Positions 44,962-54,572 of a DNA stretch of 64,000 nt are shown here, piece after piece. How positions within the stretch are numbered: the first letter of the stretch is position 1; each line of letters starts with the position of its first letter. The translations under genes were made by a program, and so were the position numbers. The notes below the pieces were generated by a model. The model did no database searches and was not told where the DNA came from. It saw only the letters and a list, made by a program, of their open reading frames with translations. The DNA comes from Listeria ivanovii subsp. ivanovii (GTDB taxonomy: Bacteria; Bacillota; Bacilli; Lactobacillales; Listeriaceae): contig NZ_LT906478.1 of assembly GCF_900187025.1 (NCBI RefSeq), positions 294,001 through 358,000 of the forward strand, given 5' to 3'.

Positions 44962-46295
44962 TGGCAGAATCGAAAAAGAAGTCGATTGTTAATGGCTTTA
45001 TTAATGTAGCACAAAAGCTCGGTGGACAGATTCATTTGCGTTCCTTGCGTGATGCTTTTGCGAGTATTATGCCGTTTATGATTTTGGCTGGTTTTGTAAC
45101 GTTAATCAATTATGTTATTTTAGAACCAACTGGCTTTATGGGCAAGATTGTTAATCCTGACACACTCAGAACATGGCAAGAAATCGGTATCTCGATTGGG
45201 AACGGAACGCTAAGTGTTATTACGTTACTTGTAACCGTCGCAATTTCGTACCACTTATGTTTAAACCGCGGTTATAAAAATGTGATTGCACCAATTTTAG
45301 TTGCCTTATCTTCTTTCATTGTGGTGACACCGATTGCGACAACCTTTCTTCCAGAAGGAGCAACTAAATCCATCGAAGTTCCAAATGTTATCCCTGTTAG
45401 TTATACTGGTGCAGCTGGCATGTTCGTCGGAATTATCGTTGGCTTGATTGCAACGGATTTATTCATTAAATTATCGAAAAACAAACGGATGCAAATCAAT
45501 TTAACCGGAAATATTCCCCCGGCTGTTATTAAGTCATTTAATGTATTAATTCCCATTATGATTACGGTCATCATTTTCTCGGTTGTATCATTCGCGGTCA
45601 ACCAAATTTTCAGCATGGACTTCAATACTTTAGTAACGACGATTATTACGAAACCACTTAGTTACGTAACAACAAGTCTGCCAGGATTCTTGCTTATTAC
45701 TTCTATCGCCAATTTGTTCTTTGGTTTAGGTATTCACCAAGCCGTTATTTCTGGACCGTTACTAGATCCGTTTTTACTACAAAATATGCAAGAAAACATG
45801 GTAGCTTATGCGAATCACCAAGAAATCCCCCATATTATTAACATGGCATTTAAAGACACTTTTGCTGTGATGGGTGGGTCAGGAAACACGATTGGCTTAC
45901 TAATTGCCATTTTCATCTTTGGGAAACGAAAAGACTATAAAGATATTTCCAAACTATCCGCGGCGCCTTCTCTTTTCAACATCAGTGAACCAATTATCTT
46001 TGGGCTACCAATCGTTTTCAATCCGTTACTAATTATTCCATTTGTACTTGCACCAATTTTCTCACTAACAACAGCGTATTATGCGACCGCAGCTGGTTGG
46101 ATTAATCATGTCGTTGTGCAAACTCCGTGGACGACACCACCAATTATTTCTGGATTTTTAGCAACAGGTGGAGACTGGCGAGCGTCTGTTTTACAAGTAA
46201 TTATTATTGTAGTAACCGTCTTTATCTATCTACCGTTCTTACGTATGGACGAAAAAGTTGCTTTCGCGACAGCACAAAAAGCGGAAGAAAAATAA
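44961..46295 (+). CDS. PTS lactose/cellobiose-family EIIC
   Basis: Polytopic membrane permease, 444 residues, with the family segments LRDAFASIMPFMIL, GGSGNTIGL and ISEPIIFGLP. Its start overlaps the glucosidase stop by one base. The EIIB gene follows after 17 bases. No EIIA of this class is present in the operon. Confidence 0.93.
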   Translation: MAESKKKSIVNGFINVAQKLGGQIHLRSLRDAFASIMPFMILAGFVTLINYVILEPTGFMGKIVNPDTLRTWQEIGISIGNGTLSVITLLVTVAISYHLCLNRGYKNVIAPILVALSSFIVVTPIATTFLPEGATKSIEVPNVIPVSYTGAAGMFVGIIVGLIATDLFIKLSKNKRMQINLTGNIPPAVIKSFNVLIPIMITVIIFSVVSFAVNQIFSMDFNTLVTTIITKPLSYVTTSLPGFLLITSIANLFFGLGIHQAVISGPLLDPFLLQNMQENMVAYANHQEIPHIINMAFKDTFAVMGGSGNTIGLLIAIFIFGKRKDYKDISKLSAAPSLFNISEPIIFGLPIVFNPLLIIPFVLAPIFSLTTAYYATAAGWINHVVVQTPWTTPPIISGFLATGGDWRASVLQVIIIVVTVFIYLPFLRMDEKVAFATAQKAEEK

Positions 46296-46312
46296 GAGAG
46301 GAAGTTTAACTC

Positions 46313-46615
46313 ATGAAAAATATTTTATTAGTTTGTAACGCTGGTATGTCAACAAGTTTCTTAGTAGAAAAAATGAAAGCAGCCGGAACAGAACAAGGAA
46401 TGGAAGCGAATATTTGGGCTGTATCTGACGCTGAATTAAATGAAAACTGGGAAAAAGCAGATGTCATTTTACTTGGACCTCAAGTGGGTTATTTAAAAGG
46501 AAACACTGAAAAAGTAGTTGGTGGAAAAATTCCTGTCGAAGTAATCAATATGCTTGATTATGGACGGGTGAACGGGGCAGCTGTTCTTGACCGTGCAATG
46601 GAGTTAATTGGTTAA
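46313..46615 (+). CDS. PTS lactose/cellobiose-family EIIB
   Basis: 100-residue phosphocarrier with the phospho-Cys in LLVCNAGMSTS (Cys8) followed by the ILLGPQVGYL segment. GAGAGGAAG precedes the ATG. Terminator follows. Confidence 0.95.
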   Translation: MKNILLVCNAGMSTSFLVEKMKAAGTEQGMEANIWAVSDAELNENWEKADVILLGPQVGYLKGNTEKVVGGKIPVEVINMLDYGRVNGAAVLDRAMELIG

Positions 46616-46623
46616 GAAATTGC

Positions 46624-46658
46624 AAAAGGAGTGTGACGATATGTCGCACTCCTTTTTT
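46624..46658 (+). terminator. Terminator of the second beta-glucosidase operon
   Basis: Arms AAAAGGAGTGTGAC / GTCGCACTCCTTTT with T tract. Confidence 0.9.
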
Positions 46659-46704
46659 ATCGAGCTAGAAAGTGTTATAATGTGTGAAAAGGAGCGGAAT
46701 TACG

Positions 46705-46899
46705 ATGAAATATGTAAAATCACAAATGAAAGAGCTTGTAAAAGATAGCGTGGACCTGCAAGAACGCCTTCAAAAGCTAATGAAAGAAATGGATTTAGAA
46801 AAAAGTTTCGCTTTAAAAGCACTTTATCATTCAGAAGTAGCTGACGGCGGGCATTACCAAACAGCTTATCAAGATTTGGATTATAAATATAAAGATTAA
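46705..46899 (+). CDS. Small helical protein of unknown function
   Basis: 64 residues from ATG 46705, preceded by AAAGGAG and a TATAAT-like element at 46676. Coiled-coil-like N-terminus (KELVKDSVDLQERLQKLMKEM) and a polar tail. Not recognised; has its own terminator. Confidence 0.6.
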   Translation: MKYVKSQMKELVKDSVDLQERLQKLMKEMDLEKSFALKALYHSEVADGGHYQTAYQDLDYKYKD

Positions 46900-46905
46900 C
46901 TAACT

Positions 46906-46940
46906 ATGGCTCTGCTAAACGAATTAGCAGAGCCATTTTT
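46906..46940. terminator. Bidirectional terminator
   Basis: Perfect arms ATGGCTCTGCTAA / TTAGCAGAGCCAT between convergent genes with a T tract. Confidence 0.93.
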
Positions 46941-47859
46941 ATAAATATTTTCCTTGGATTTCGTTTAAGTAAGCAACAAAATTATCATAAAAGTCATCGT
47001 GATTTTGAATGGTTACATGTGTCCCTAACTGCAAAATAAAGCGATATCCTGCCTCATGATTAGGTAGCGTTACTTTTACAAAAAAATGTTCTTCGTCGTG
47101 TCTTGAAATTTCAACTAAATCAAAACGCTCGATGATTTGTTCGCGAGCCACTTTATCCACTATAAGCGAAACCTCATGCATTAGAAAAAGTGGCGGACGA
47201 GCAACTATTCCAAAGGGCTTTACAACAAAGGCTCTCGCTTCAAAAGTTTCTGCCAGCACTTCGAGTTCTACCATTCGCGATAACTTAAAAGTCCGAAAGT
47301 CGCTACGCTCCAGACTGTAACCCTGTAAATACCATGAACGATTCCTAAAAAGGAGGTGATAGGGTTCGGTTTTTCGGATAGTTTGTTTACCATTCCGGTC
47401 GATATAACAGAGCTCAACTAGTTGGTGTTTTTTAATCGCTAAGTAAAGTTTTTCAACTTGGGAATTTAACTCACTTTTTGTCGTTAAATTGGAGAAATCT
47501 ACTGAAATAGAGCTTGCAGGTGATTCGCTTGTTGGGTCGAGCATATTTTTCATTTTTTGTAATGTTTTCTTTGTATTAGTGGAAGATAATAGCTGCTCCA
47601 TCCCGTCCAAACTGGTAATAATTGCTTGCAAATCTTCTGTTGTAAGGAGCTTCTTGTCCACTTTGTAGGTAGGCATAATCCCGATACCACCTTTTGTTCC
47701 AGCAATCGTATAAATTGGAATATTTGCCATTGATAACGTATCCATATCACGGAAAATCGTTCGCTTAGAAACATCGAACATTTCCGCCATTTCAGAAGCA
47801 CTAACAAGTTCTCTTTGCAAAAGTAGCATAATAATCCCAATGAGCCGCTCAATTTTCAT
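46939..47859 (-). CDS. YobV-like HTH/WYL transcriptional regulator
   Basis: 306 residues: N-terminal HTH_11 (FDVSKRTIFRDMDTLSMANI) and a WYL domain (about 140-215, CYIDRNGKQTIRKTEPYHLLF, WYLQGY) plus a C-terminal WCX extension. Such proteins bind nucleic-acid-derived or small ligands. It is divergent from a GyrI-like gene with a 30-base palindrome between. Confidence 0.87.
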   Translation of the reverse strand: MKIERLIGIIMLLLQRELVSASEMAEMFDVSKRTIFRDMDTLSMANIPIYTIAGTKGGIGIMPTYKVDKKLLTTEDLQAIITSLDGMEQLLSSTNTKKTLQKMKNMLDPTSESPASSISVDFSNLTTKSELNSQVEKLYLAIKKHQLVELCYIDRNGKQTIRKTEPYHLLFRNRSWYLQGYSLERSDFRTFKLSRMVELEVLAETFEARAFVVKPFGIVARPPLFLMHEVSLIVDKVAREQIIERFDLVEISRHDEEHFFVKVTLPNHEAGYRFILQLGTHVTIQNHDDFYDNFVAYLNEIQGKYL

Positions 47860-47876
47860 TTTTTCTCCTTTATTTT

Positions 47877-47906
47877 CGAATGATGACAGACTGTTGTCAT
47901 CATTCG
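47877..47906. promoter_or_regulatory. Perfect 30-base palindromic operator
   Basis: Arms CGAATGATGACA / TGTCATCATTCG around GACTGT, 17 bases from the start of the WYL regulator and 53 bases before the GyrI-like gene. It is the likely binding site of that regulator. Confidence 0.8.
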
Positions 47907-47959
47907 CATGTTATAGTTACATCATATCAAAATTAAGTAACTTTTTGGAGGGAAATATT

Positions 47960-48376
47960 ATGGCATTTGAAATTGTTGAATTAAACGAAGAAACATTTAC
48001 AGGAACGAAGACAGAAATCCCTGAATTTGATCCGCAAAAAGGGTTTGGACCAATGAGTGAAATCAAAGAATCCGCCTTCACAAAATTTGCAAAAAATGAA
48101 AAAGACTACGTAGGCATTAACGCAAGTCTCGATGGCTTACAATATTATGTTGTTGCAAGCGTGGATGGCAACGGTGATACAACTTTTGACATCCCAGCAG
48201 GTAAATACGCTAAATTCGTAACCGTTAAAACAGACCGCCCAGCACTAGACGGCTTCATTGGTGCAGCTTACGGCGAAGTTAGCCAAAGCAGTGACGTAGG
48301 TATTGCGGGATCATTCAATTTGGAAGACCTTAGAGAAGCTGAGTTTACGCTTTATATTCCTGTTGTAGCAAAATAA
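47960..48376 (+). CDS. GyrI-like / effector-binding domain protein
   Basis: 138 residues from ATG 47960, preceded by GGAGGG. The fold is the AraC-effector/GyrI type: two SHS2-like repeats, seen in GFGPMSEIKES and YVVASVDGNGDTTFDIPAGKYAKF. Relatives bind hydrophobic or toxic small molecules. It is paired with the YobV-like regulator as a likely target. Confidence 0.75.
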   Translation: MAFEIVELNEETFTGTKTEIPEFDPQKGFGPMSEIKESAFTKFAKNEKDYVGINASLDGLQYYVVASVDGNGDTTFDIPAGKYAKFVTVKTDRPALDGFIGAAYGEVSQSSDVGIAGSFNLEDLREAEFTLYIPVVAK

Positions 48377-48380
48377 AGGA

Positions 48381-48425
48381 AAACACCCCTGCGCCAAATT
48401 AGATTTTGGTGTAGGGGTGTTTTTT
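48381..48425. terminator. Bidirectional terminator
   Basis: Arms AAACACCCCTGCGCCAAA / TTTGGTGTAGGGGTGTTT between convergent genes. Confidence 0.92.
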
Positions 48426-48831
48426 ATGCTTTTCTTTGGATAATTTCTAAACAAAACATATAGAAAAAACTAATCACAAAATAGCCAATAGCAAGGCTTG
48501 AAAGTGATATTTGTAAATGGTGTTGTGTACTCACAATAATCATGAAAATTGGTAATATTATGGCTAAGGCGATAACAAAATAAAAAGAAAAGGTGTTCCT
48601 ATTTTTAAAATAGCGCTCATCTTTTTCTGTCTTCTCTTTTTTATATTGCTTCTCAATTGTTTCTTTGAACATGAAAATGGAGGAGATAGTTCCAATTATA
48701 ATTGCAGAAAATAATAAGATGGGATTATTTTCTGCGAGAGGTTGCTCTCCTCGTGTAATTGGTAATAACAAAAAAGCATATGCTATTATAAAGGTTGAAC
48801 TTATTATTCTCATAAAATGATACTTTTTCAT
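48424..48831 (-). CDS. Membrane protein paired with an XRE regulator
   Basis: 135-residue protein with four hydrophobic helices in two pairs, separated by a charged stretch (EKQYKKEKTEKDERYFKNRN). It resembles the DUF2178-like proteins that commonly follow small XRE regulators. It is three bases after the regulator stop, so both are co-transcribed. Function unknown. Confidence 0.75.
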   Translation of the reverse strand: MKKYHFMRIISSTFIIAYAFLLLPITRGEQPLAENNPILLFSAIIIGTISSIFMFKETIEKQYKKEKTEKDERYFKNRNTFSFYFVIALAIILPIFMIIVSTQHHLQISLSSLAIGYFVISFFYMFCLEIIQRKA

Positions 48832-48834
48832 CTT

Positions 48835-49038
48835 CTATGCCTCCTCTAGCTGAAATATCTCTTCTACTGCTAACTCAAAATACTTAGCTATCTTCAAACT
48901 AAGCTCTAAACTTGGATTATATTTCCCTTTCTCAATCGCGTGAATGGTTTGCCTTGAAACCTCTAATATCGAAGCTAAATCATTTTGCGCAATCCCTTTT
49001 TCTTCGCGTAACGTTTTAACCCGATTTGTCACTTTCAA
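48835..49038 (-). CDS. XRE-family small transcriptional regulator
   Basis: 67 residues comprising little more than an HTH_3 domain (GIAQNDLASILEVSRQTIHAIEKGKYNPSLEL). Two GTAAAG-N4-CTTTAC palindromes cover its own promoter, so autorepression is likely. Confidence 0.9.
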   Translation of the reverse strand: MKVTNRVKTLREEKGIAQNDLASILEVSRQTIHAIEKGKYNPSLELSLKIAKYFELAVEEIFQLEEA

Positions 49039-49052
49039 ATGATCACCACCTA

Positions 49053-49112
49053 GTAAAGATATCTTTACTATTATTTTAAATTAAAAATGAAGAAATGTAA
49101 AGTAGGCTTTAC
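49053..49112 (-). promoter_or_regulatory. Promoter and twin operators of the XRE gene
   Basis: Minus-strand TTTACA (49096-49101), 17-base spacer, TAAAAT (49073-49078). GTAAAG-N4-CTTTAC occurs at 49053-49068 and 49097-49112, centres 44 bases apart: one over the -35, one over the start region. The former is embedded in a perfect 20-base palindrome. Confidence 0.8.
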
Positions 49113-49233
49113 GTTTTCGCATCACAATTTTTCAAGTAGTTGTTAATAGTTAGTTTTTTCATCCATTTATCACACATACTCACAACCTAATTTGCTATGA
49201 CTTTTTATGGTTAAGTGAGTGACAAAAATTAAA

Positions 49234-49262
49234 TTGACTAGCCAAAATTATTGCCTTAAGAT
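49234..49262 (+). promoter_or_regulatory. Promoter of the iol operon
   Basis: TTGACT (49234-49239), 17 bases, TAAGAT (49257-49262), about 58 bases before iolA. No inositol-specific repressor site was recognised. Confidence 0.6.
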
Positions 49263-49319
49263 GAGTGTATAAGCGACTTGTAGTTAAGTTGTGAGTAATG
49301 GAAGTGGAGGGATAGATAG

Positions 49320-50786
49320 ATGACAAAAGTACGGAAATTGAAGAACTATGTGAATGGCGAATGGGTAACGAGTAAGACGGATAAATATGAAGATGTCATT
49401 AATCCGGCAACTGGTGAAGTGTTATGCCAAGTACCGATTTCTACACGCGCGGAACTAGACGAAGTAGCGGAGATTTCCGAAAAAGCCTTTGAAAAATGGA
49501 GTCAAATTGCCGTACCGAGACGAGCGCGGATTCTATTTTCATTCCAGCAGTTGCTCATTCAACATAAAGAAGAATTGGCCAGATTGATTACTTTAGAAAA
49601 CGGAAAAAACTTATCAGAAGCGCGCGGTGAAGTACAGCGAGGGATTGAAAATGTGGAATTTGCAGCTGGAGCACCGACACTGATGATGGGAGATTCACTG
49701 GCATCGATTGCAACCGATGTAGAAGCCGCAAATTATCGCTATCCAGTTGGAGTTGTTGGTGGAATTGCGCCATTTAACTTCCCAATGATGGTCCCTTGTT
49801 GGATGTTTCCGATGGCTATTGCACTTGGAAATACGTTCATTTTGAAGCCTTCCGAACGAACCCCGCTACTAATGGAAAAATTGGTTGCACTTTTTTCCGA
49901 AGCTGGACTTCCAAATGGAGTTTTTAATGTCGTATATGGTGCGCATGATGTGGTTAATGGTATTTTAGAAAACGATAAAATTAAAGCGGTTTCTTTTGTC
50001 GGATCAAAACCAGTCGGCGAATACGTTTATAAAACAGGGAGCGCGAATTTAAAACGAGTGCAAGCGCTAACTGGCGCGAAAAACCATACGATTGTCTTAA
50101 ATGATGCTGATTTGGAAGATACCGTTGCGAACGTAATCTCGGCGGCATTTGGTTCAGCTGGGGAGCGTTGCATGGCGTGTGCCGTTCTGACAGTAGAAGA
50201 GGGCATTGCAGACAAATTTTTGGAAGCGCTTCGAAATGCTGCATGCAATGTGAAAACTGGAAATGGACTAGACGATGGTGTGTTCCTCGGTCCTGTAATT
50301 CGCGAAGAAAACCAAAAAAGAACACTCGATTACATTGAAAAAGGCGTTGCAGAAGGTGCGAAACTAACGGTAGACGGTCGTGAAACTGGGCTTTCAGAAG
50401 GATATTTTGTTGGACCGACTATTTTGGAAGAAGTAACAACAGATATGACAGTTTGGAAAGAAGAAATATTCGCACCAGTGTTGTCTGTTATCCGTGTGAA
50501 AAACTTACAAGAAGCTGTTCGCGTCGCTAATCAATCTGAATTTGCCAATGGTGCCTGTATTTTTACTAATAATGCCAAAGCAATTCGTTATTTTAGAGAA
50601 AAAATCGATGCCGGAATGCTTGGTGTGAATTTAGGCGTACCAGCGCCAATGGCATTTTTCCCGTTCTCAGGTTGGAAATCATCGTTTTATGGGACACTTC
50701 ATGCAAACGGCAAAGATAGCGTAGATTTTTACACACATAAAAAAGTAGTGACCGCGAGATATTCGTTAAAAGGTTACGAAGAATAG
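49320..50786 (+). CDS. iolA: Methylmalonate-semialdehyde dehydrogenase (CoA-acylating)
   Basis: Aldehyde dehydrogenase of 488 residues that makes acetyl-CoA from malonate semialdehyde in the inositol pathway. The catalytic Cys is in [12 protein letters not shown] near residue 284, the Glu in LTGAKNH region differs from typical ALDHs as in MMSDH, and the motif [13 protein letters not shown] is family-specific. GGAGGG precedes the ATG. It leads iolABCD. Confidence 0.95.
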   Translation: MTKVRKLKNYVNGEWVTSKTDKYEDVINPATGEVLCQVPISTRAELDEVAEISEKAFEKWSQIAVPRRARILFSFQQLLIQHKEELARLITLENGKNLSEARGEVQRGIENVEFAAGAPTLMMGDSLASIATDVEAANYRYPVGVVGGIAPFNFPMMVPCWMFPMAIALGNTFILKPSERTPLLMEKLVALFSEAGLPNGVFNVVYGAHDVVNGILENDKIKAVSFVGSKPVGEYVYKTGSANLKRVQALTGAKNHTIVLNDADLEDTVANVISAAFGSAGERCMACAVLTVEEGIADKFLEALRNAACNVKTGNGLDDGVFLGPVIREENQKRTLDYIEKGVAEGAKLTVDGRETGLSEGYFVGPTILEEVTTDMTVWKEEIFAPVLSVIRVKNLQEAVRVANQSEFANGACIFTNNAKAIRYFREKIDAGMLGVNLGVPAPMAFFPFSGWKSSFYGTLHANGKDSVDFYTHKKVVTARYSLKGYEE

Positions 50787-50798
50787 GAGGATGTAGAA

Positions 50799-51611
50799 AT
50801 GACACAACTACTACGAAAACCAATGAATAAGGTGTTAGCACCCGGCGTGAAGCTGATTCATGATATAAATGAACCACTGAAATATGTGGGATTTCGGATG
50901 ATTGAACTAGAACAAGACGCGATTTATGAAGAACAACTTGCTGAATTAGAATGCTGCGCGGTCATCCTTACTGGAAAAGTAACAATTAACGAAGGCGGAA
51001 ACATCTTTGCCCAAGTTGGCACACGAAATAGTGTTTTTGAGAAAATTCCAACTGATAGTGTCTATATTTCAGGCGGTAAAAGCTTTTCTATTAGAGGAAT
51101 CTCCGAGAAAGCATGTGTGGCACTTTGTTATTCGCCGGCCACTCAAAAATTACCAACAACTCTCATCCAAGCGAGTGATAATTCCATTGAGCATCGCGGT
51201 AAATACCAAAATAAACGACTCGTACACAATATTCTTCCTGATACGAGCCAAATTGCGACTAGTTTGCTTGTTGTTGAAGTCTATACTGACAGCGGAAATT
51301 TTTCGAGCTATCCTCCGCACAAACACGATCAAGACAATTTGCCCGCGGAATCACTTTTGGAAGAAAGCTATTATCATGAAATCAATCCACAACAAGGCTT
51401 TGTGTTTCAACGAGTTTATACGGATGACCGTATGCTTGATGAAACAATGGCAGTGGAACATCGGAACGCAGTCATTGTCCCAGAAGGCTATCATCCAGTA
51501 GGAGTTCCAGATGGTTATGATTCCTACTATTTAAACGTAATGGCTGGACCGAAGCGAATCTGGAAATTTCACAATGACCCGGATCACGAATGGATTTTAG
51601 ACAGAGATTAA
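50799..51611 (+). CDS. iolB: 5-deoxy-glucuronate isomerase
   Basis: Cupin isomerase of 270 residues. Metal-binding residues are seen in YPPHKHDQD near residue 168 and EEVYYH-like ESYYHEINP, with VEHRNAVIVPEGYHP towards the end. GGAGG precedes the ATG; 12 bases after iolA. Converts 5-deoxy-glucuronate to 2-deoxy-5-keto-gluconate. Confidence 0.95.
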   Translation: MTQLLRKPMNKVLAPGVKLIHDINEPLKYVGFRMIELEQDAIYEEQLAELECCAVILTGKVTINEGGNIFAQVGTRNSVFEKIPTDSVYISGGKSFSIRGISEKACVALCYSPATQKLPTTLIQASDNSIEHRGKYQNKRLVHNILPDTSQIATSLLVVEVYTDSGNFSSYPPHKHDQDNLPAESLLEESYYHEINPQQGFVFQRVYTDDRMLDETMAVEHRNAVIVPEGYHPVGVPDGYDSYYLNVMAGPKRIWKFHNDPDHEWILDRD

Positions 51612-51626
51612 AAGGAGGATGTTAGC

Positions 51627-52604
51627 ATGGACTTAAACAAACATAGCGAACGGAAATTAGACTTAATCACAGTAGGGCGTGCTTGTATCGATTTAAATGC
51701 CGTAGAATACAATCGACCAATGGAAGAAACGATGACATTTTCAAAATATGTAGGTGGTTCTCCGGCGAATATTGCAATTGGAACGGCAAAACTTGGACTA
51801 AAAGTAGGTTTTATCGGTAAAATTTCTGATGACCAACACGGACGTTTTATCGAAAAATATATGCATGACTTGACGATTAATACTGATGGTATGGTAAAAG
51901 ACACAGAAGGACGCAAAGTTGGTCTAGCTTTTACGGAAATCAAAAGCCCGGACGAGTGCAGTATTTTAATGTATCGCGAGAATGTGGCAGATCTTTATTT
52001 AGACCCAGCTGAAGTTTCTGAGGACTATATTAAAGATGCGCGTTTACTGCTTGTTTCTGGAACTGCCTTGGCGCAAAGTCCATCACGAGAAGCTGTCTTA
52101 AAAGCAGTAAGTCTAGCACGGAAAAATGAAGTCGTAGTAGCTTTTGAACTGGATTATCGACCATACACATGGAACAACGAAGCGGAAACAGCGGTATATT
52201 ATTCGCTCGTCGCTGAGCAGTCTGACATCATCATCGGAACGCGCGACGAATTCGATCGGATGGAAAACCAAGCTGGTGGTAACAATCAAATAACGAAAAC
52301 CAATTTATTCCAACATCAAGCAGAAATTGTCGTGATCAAGCATGGGGTAGACGGATCTTTCGCCTATACAAAAGCAGGAGAAACTTTCCAAACAAAAGCG
52401 TATAAAACAAAAGTGCTAAAAACATTTGGCGCGGGTGATTCCTACGCATCCGCATTCTTATATGGCTTATTTAATGGCGAAAGTATCGAAACGGCGCTTA
52501 AATACGGAAGTGCGGCTGCTTCCATTGTGGTTAGCAAGCATAGTTCATCCGATGCAATGCCAACGAGTAATGAAATTAAAGCGCTCATTGCGCAAGCGGA
52601 CTAG
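51627..52604 (+). CDS. iolC: 5-dehydro-2-deoxygluconokinase
   Basis: PfkB-family sugar kinase of 325 residues. N-terminal motif VGGSPANIAIGTAKLGL and C-terminal GAGDSYASAFLYG with the catalytic Asp. Phosphorylates 2-deoxy-5-keto-gluconate; the IolJ aldolase that follows in the pathway is not in the operon. AGGAGG precedes the ATG. Confidence 0.95.
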   Translation: MDLNKHSERKLDLITVGRACIDLNAVEYNRPMEETMTFSKYVGGSPANIAIGTAKLGLKVGFIGKISDDQHGRFIEKYMHDLTINTDGMVKDTEGRKVGLAFTEIKSPDECSILMYRENVADLYLDPAEVSEDYIKDARLLLVSGTALAQSPSREAVLKAVSLARKNEVVVAFELDYRPYTWNNEAETAVYYSLVAEQSDIIIGTRDEFDRMENQAGGNNQITKTNLFQHQAEIVVIKHGVDGSFAYTKAGETFQTKAYKTKVLKTFGAGDSYASAFLYGLFNGESIETALKYGSAAASIVVSKHSSSDAMPTSNEIKALIAQAD

Positions 52605-52616
52605 GAGGGGAATCGC

Positions 52617-54533
52617 GTGACTGAAAAAACAATTCGACTAACTACCGCACAAGCTTTGGTGAAATTTTTAAATCAGCAGTTTATTGAGGTAGACGGGGAA
52701 TCAGCACCATTTGTGGATGGGATTTTCACATTATTTGGACATGGGAATGTAGTTGGAATTGGGCAAGCCTTGGAAGAAAACCCAGGTCATTTAAAAGTGT
52801 ATCAAGGAAAAAATGAGCAAGGTATGGCGCACGCGGCAATCGGTTATGCAAAACAAAACAATCGGCAGCGAATCTTCGCGTGTTCCACGTCAGCTGGGCC
52901 TGGTTCTGCTAACTTAATTACAGCTGCTGGAACCGCACTTGCAAACAATTTACCTGTATTATTTTTGCCAGCTGACACATTTGCAACTAGACAGCCTGAC
53001 CCAGTGTTGCAACAGCTAGAACATGAGTCGAGCTTAGCAATAACAACGAACGATGGATTCCAAGCAGTCTCCAGATACTTTGACCGCGTGCAACGACCAG
53101 AACAGCTGATGAGTGCCTTGATTCGCGCTTTCGAAGTAATGACGAACCCAGCAAGCGCAGGCCCAGCAACAATTTGTATCGCACAAGACACAGAAGGAGA
53201 AGCATTCGATTATCCAGAGGAATTTTTCCAAAAAAGAGTGCATTATTTAAACCGGCAAACTCCAACAGAGCGCGAACTAACTGAAGCGGCGAAACGCATT
53301 CAAGCTAGCAAGACCCCAGTCATCATCGTTGGCGGTGGCGCTCGCTATTCCGGAGCACGAACAGAACTAACTACGCTATCCGAGCAGTGCAACATTCCAC
53401 TCGTCGAAACGCATGCCGGGAAATCAACTGTCGAATTCGGATTTCCAAATAATCTAGGTGGCACCGGAATCTTAGGAACGCTAGCCGCTAATAAAGCAAT
53501 CCATGATGCTGATCTAGTCATTGGCGTTGGTACACGCTACACCGATTTCACAACTAGCTCTAAAACGGCATTTGACCCGGCAACCAAATTCCTAAATATC
53601 AATGTCAGCCGAATGCAAACATACAAACTAGATGCTTTCCAGGTTGTTGGGGATGTCAAAGCTACTTTACAAAAACTAACACCACTTTTAGTAGGCTACA
53701 AAACCGAATTTGGCGACACGATTACCACTTATAAAAACGAATGGCTCACTGAAAGAAAGAGACTCGGAAATACTCAATTTACCAGAGATAATTTTAGCCC
53801 AGAAATCAAAAATCAATTTAACCAAGCCACATTAAATGAATATGCAGACAGCTTAAAGACTGAATTTACACAAACTGAAGCGCTTATTACAATCAATGAC
53901 ACAGTGGCAGCTAATAGCATCGTCGTTTGTTCAGCAGGTTCACTACCAGGCGACTTACAACGACTCTGGAATCCAGCCGTGCCAAACACTTACCATCTAG
54001 AATACGGCTATTCCTGTATGGGTTACGAAATAAACGGAGCGCTCGGTGCAAAAATGGCCGCAGCAGACAAGCAAGAAGTATACGCTATTGTCGGCGATGG
54101 CAGCTTTTGCATGTCCCACTCCGAACTATTGACTTCTTTACAATATGGCGAAAAAATCAACATCATGCTATTCGACAATTCCGGGTTCGGTTGCATCAAT
54201 AACCTCCAAATGGCAAATGGTAGCGATAGTTTTTTCTGTGAATTCCGTGATAGCAGTAACCAAATCATGCAAGTCGATTACGCTAAAATTGCAGAAGGCT
54301 ACGGTGCAAAAGTATACCGCGCCAACACAAAAACGGATTTAATTGCCGCACTTAAAGATGCCAAAACACAAACAAGAACTACTTTAATAGAAATGAAAGT
54401 ACTACCGAAAACAATGTCAGAAGGCTATCTTAACTGGTGGAATGTGGGAGTTTCCGAAGTTTCAAACAAAGAAAGCATTCAACAAGCATATAAATCAAAA
54501 CAAGAAAAACTTAAAAATGCACGATTATATTGA
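52617..54533 (+). CDS. iolD: 3D-(3,5/4)-trihydroxycyclohexane-1,2-dione hydrolase
   Basis: Thiamine-diphosphate enzyme of 638 residues that opens the inositol ring. The ThDP/Mg motif starts VGDGSFCMSHSEL and ends in NSGFGCINNLQ; the N-terminal catalytic Glu is in YQGKNEQGMAHAA. GTG start after AGGAGGGG. Last gene of the operon; iolE and iolG are absent here. Confidence 0.95.
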   Translation: MTEKTIRLTTAQALVKFLNQQFIEVDGESAPFVDGIFTLFGHGNVVGIGQALEENPGHLKVYQGKNEQGMAHAAIGYAKQNNRQRIFACSTSAGPGSANLITAAGTALANNLPVLFLPADTFATRQPDPVLQQLEHESSLAITTNDGFQAVSRYFDRVQRPEQLMSALIRAFEVMTNPASAGPATICIAQDTEGEAFDYPEEFFQKRVHYLNRQTPTERELTEAAKRIQASKTPVIIVGGGARYSGARTELTTLSEQCNIPLVETHAGKSTVEFGFPNNLGGTGILGTLAANKAIHDADLVIGVGTRYTDFTTSSKTAFDPATKFLNINVSRMQTYKLDAFQVVGDVKATLQKLTPLLVGYKTEFGDTITTYKNEWLTERKRLGNTQFTRDNFSPEIKNQFNQATLNEYADSLKTEFTQTEALITINDTVAANSIVVCSAGSLPGDLQRLWNPAVPNTYHLEYGYSCMGYEINGALGAKMAAADKQEVYAIVGDGSFCMSHSELLTSLQYGEKINIMLFDNSGFGCINNLQMANGSDSFFCEFRDSSNQIMQVDYAKIAEGYGAKVYRANTKTDLIAALKDAKTQTRTTLIEMKVLPKTMSEGYLNWWNVGVSEVSNKESIQQAYKSKQEKLKNARLY

Positions 54534-54541
54534 GTCAAACA

Positions 54542-54572
54542 AAAACAAGTCCAAACGAAGGACTTGTTTTTT
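54542..54572. terminator. Bidirectional terminator after iolD
   Basis: Arms AAAACAAGTCC / GGACTTGTTTT with T tract; overlaps the stop of the converging ltrA gene. Confidence 0.88.

Noticed and set aside
49588-50325. Antisense frames within iolA, iolB and iolD
   Set aside because: Mirror frames of strongly coding sequence; no ribosome binding site and no recognisable domain.
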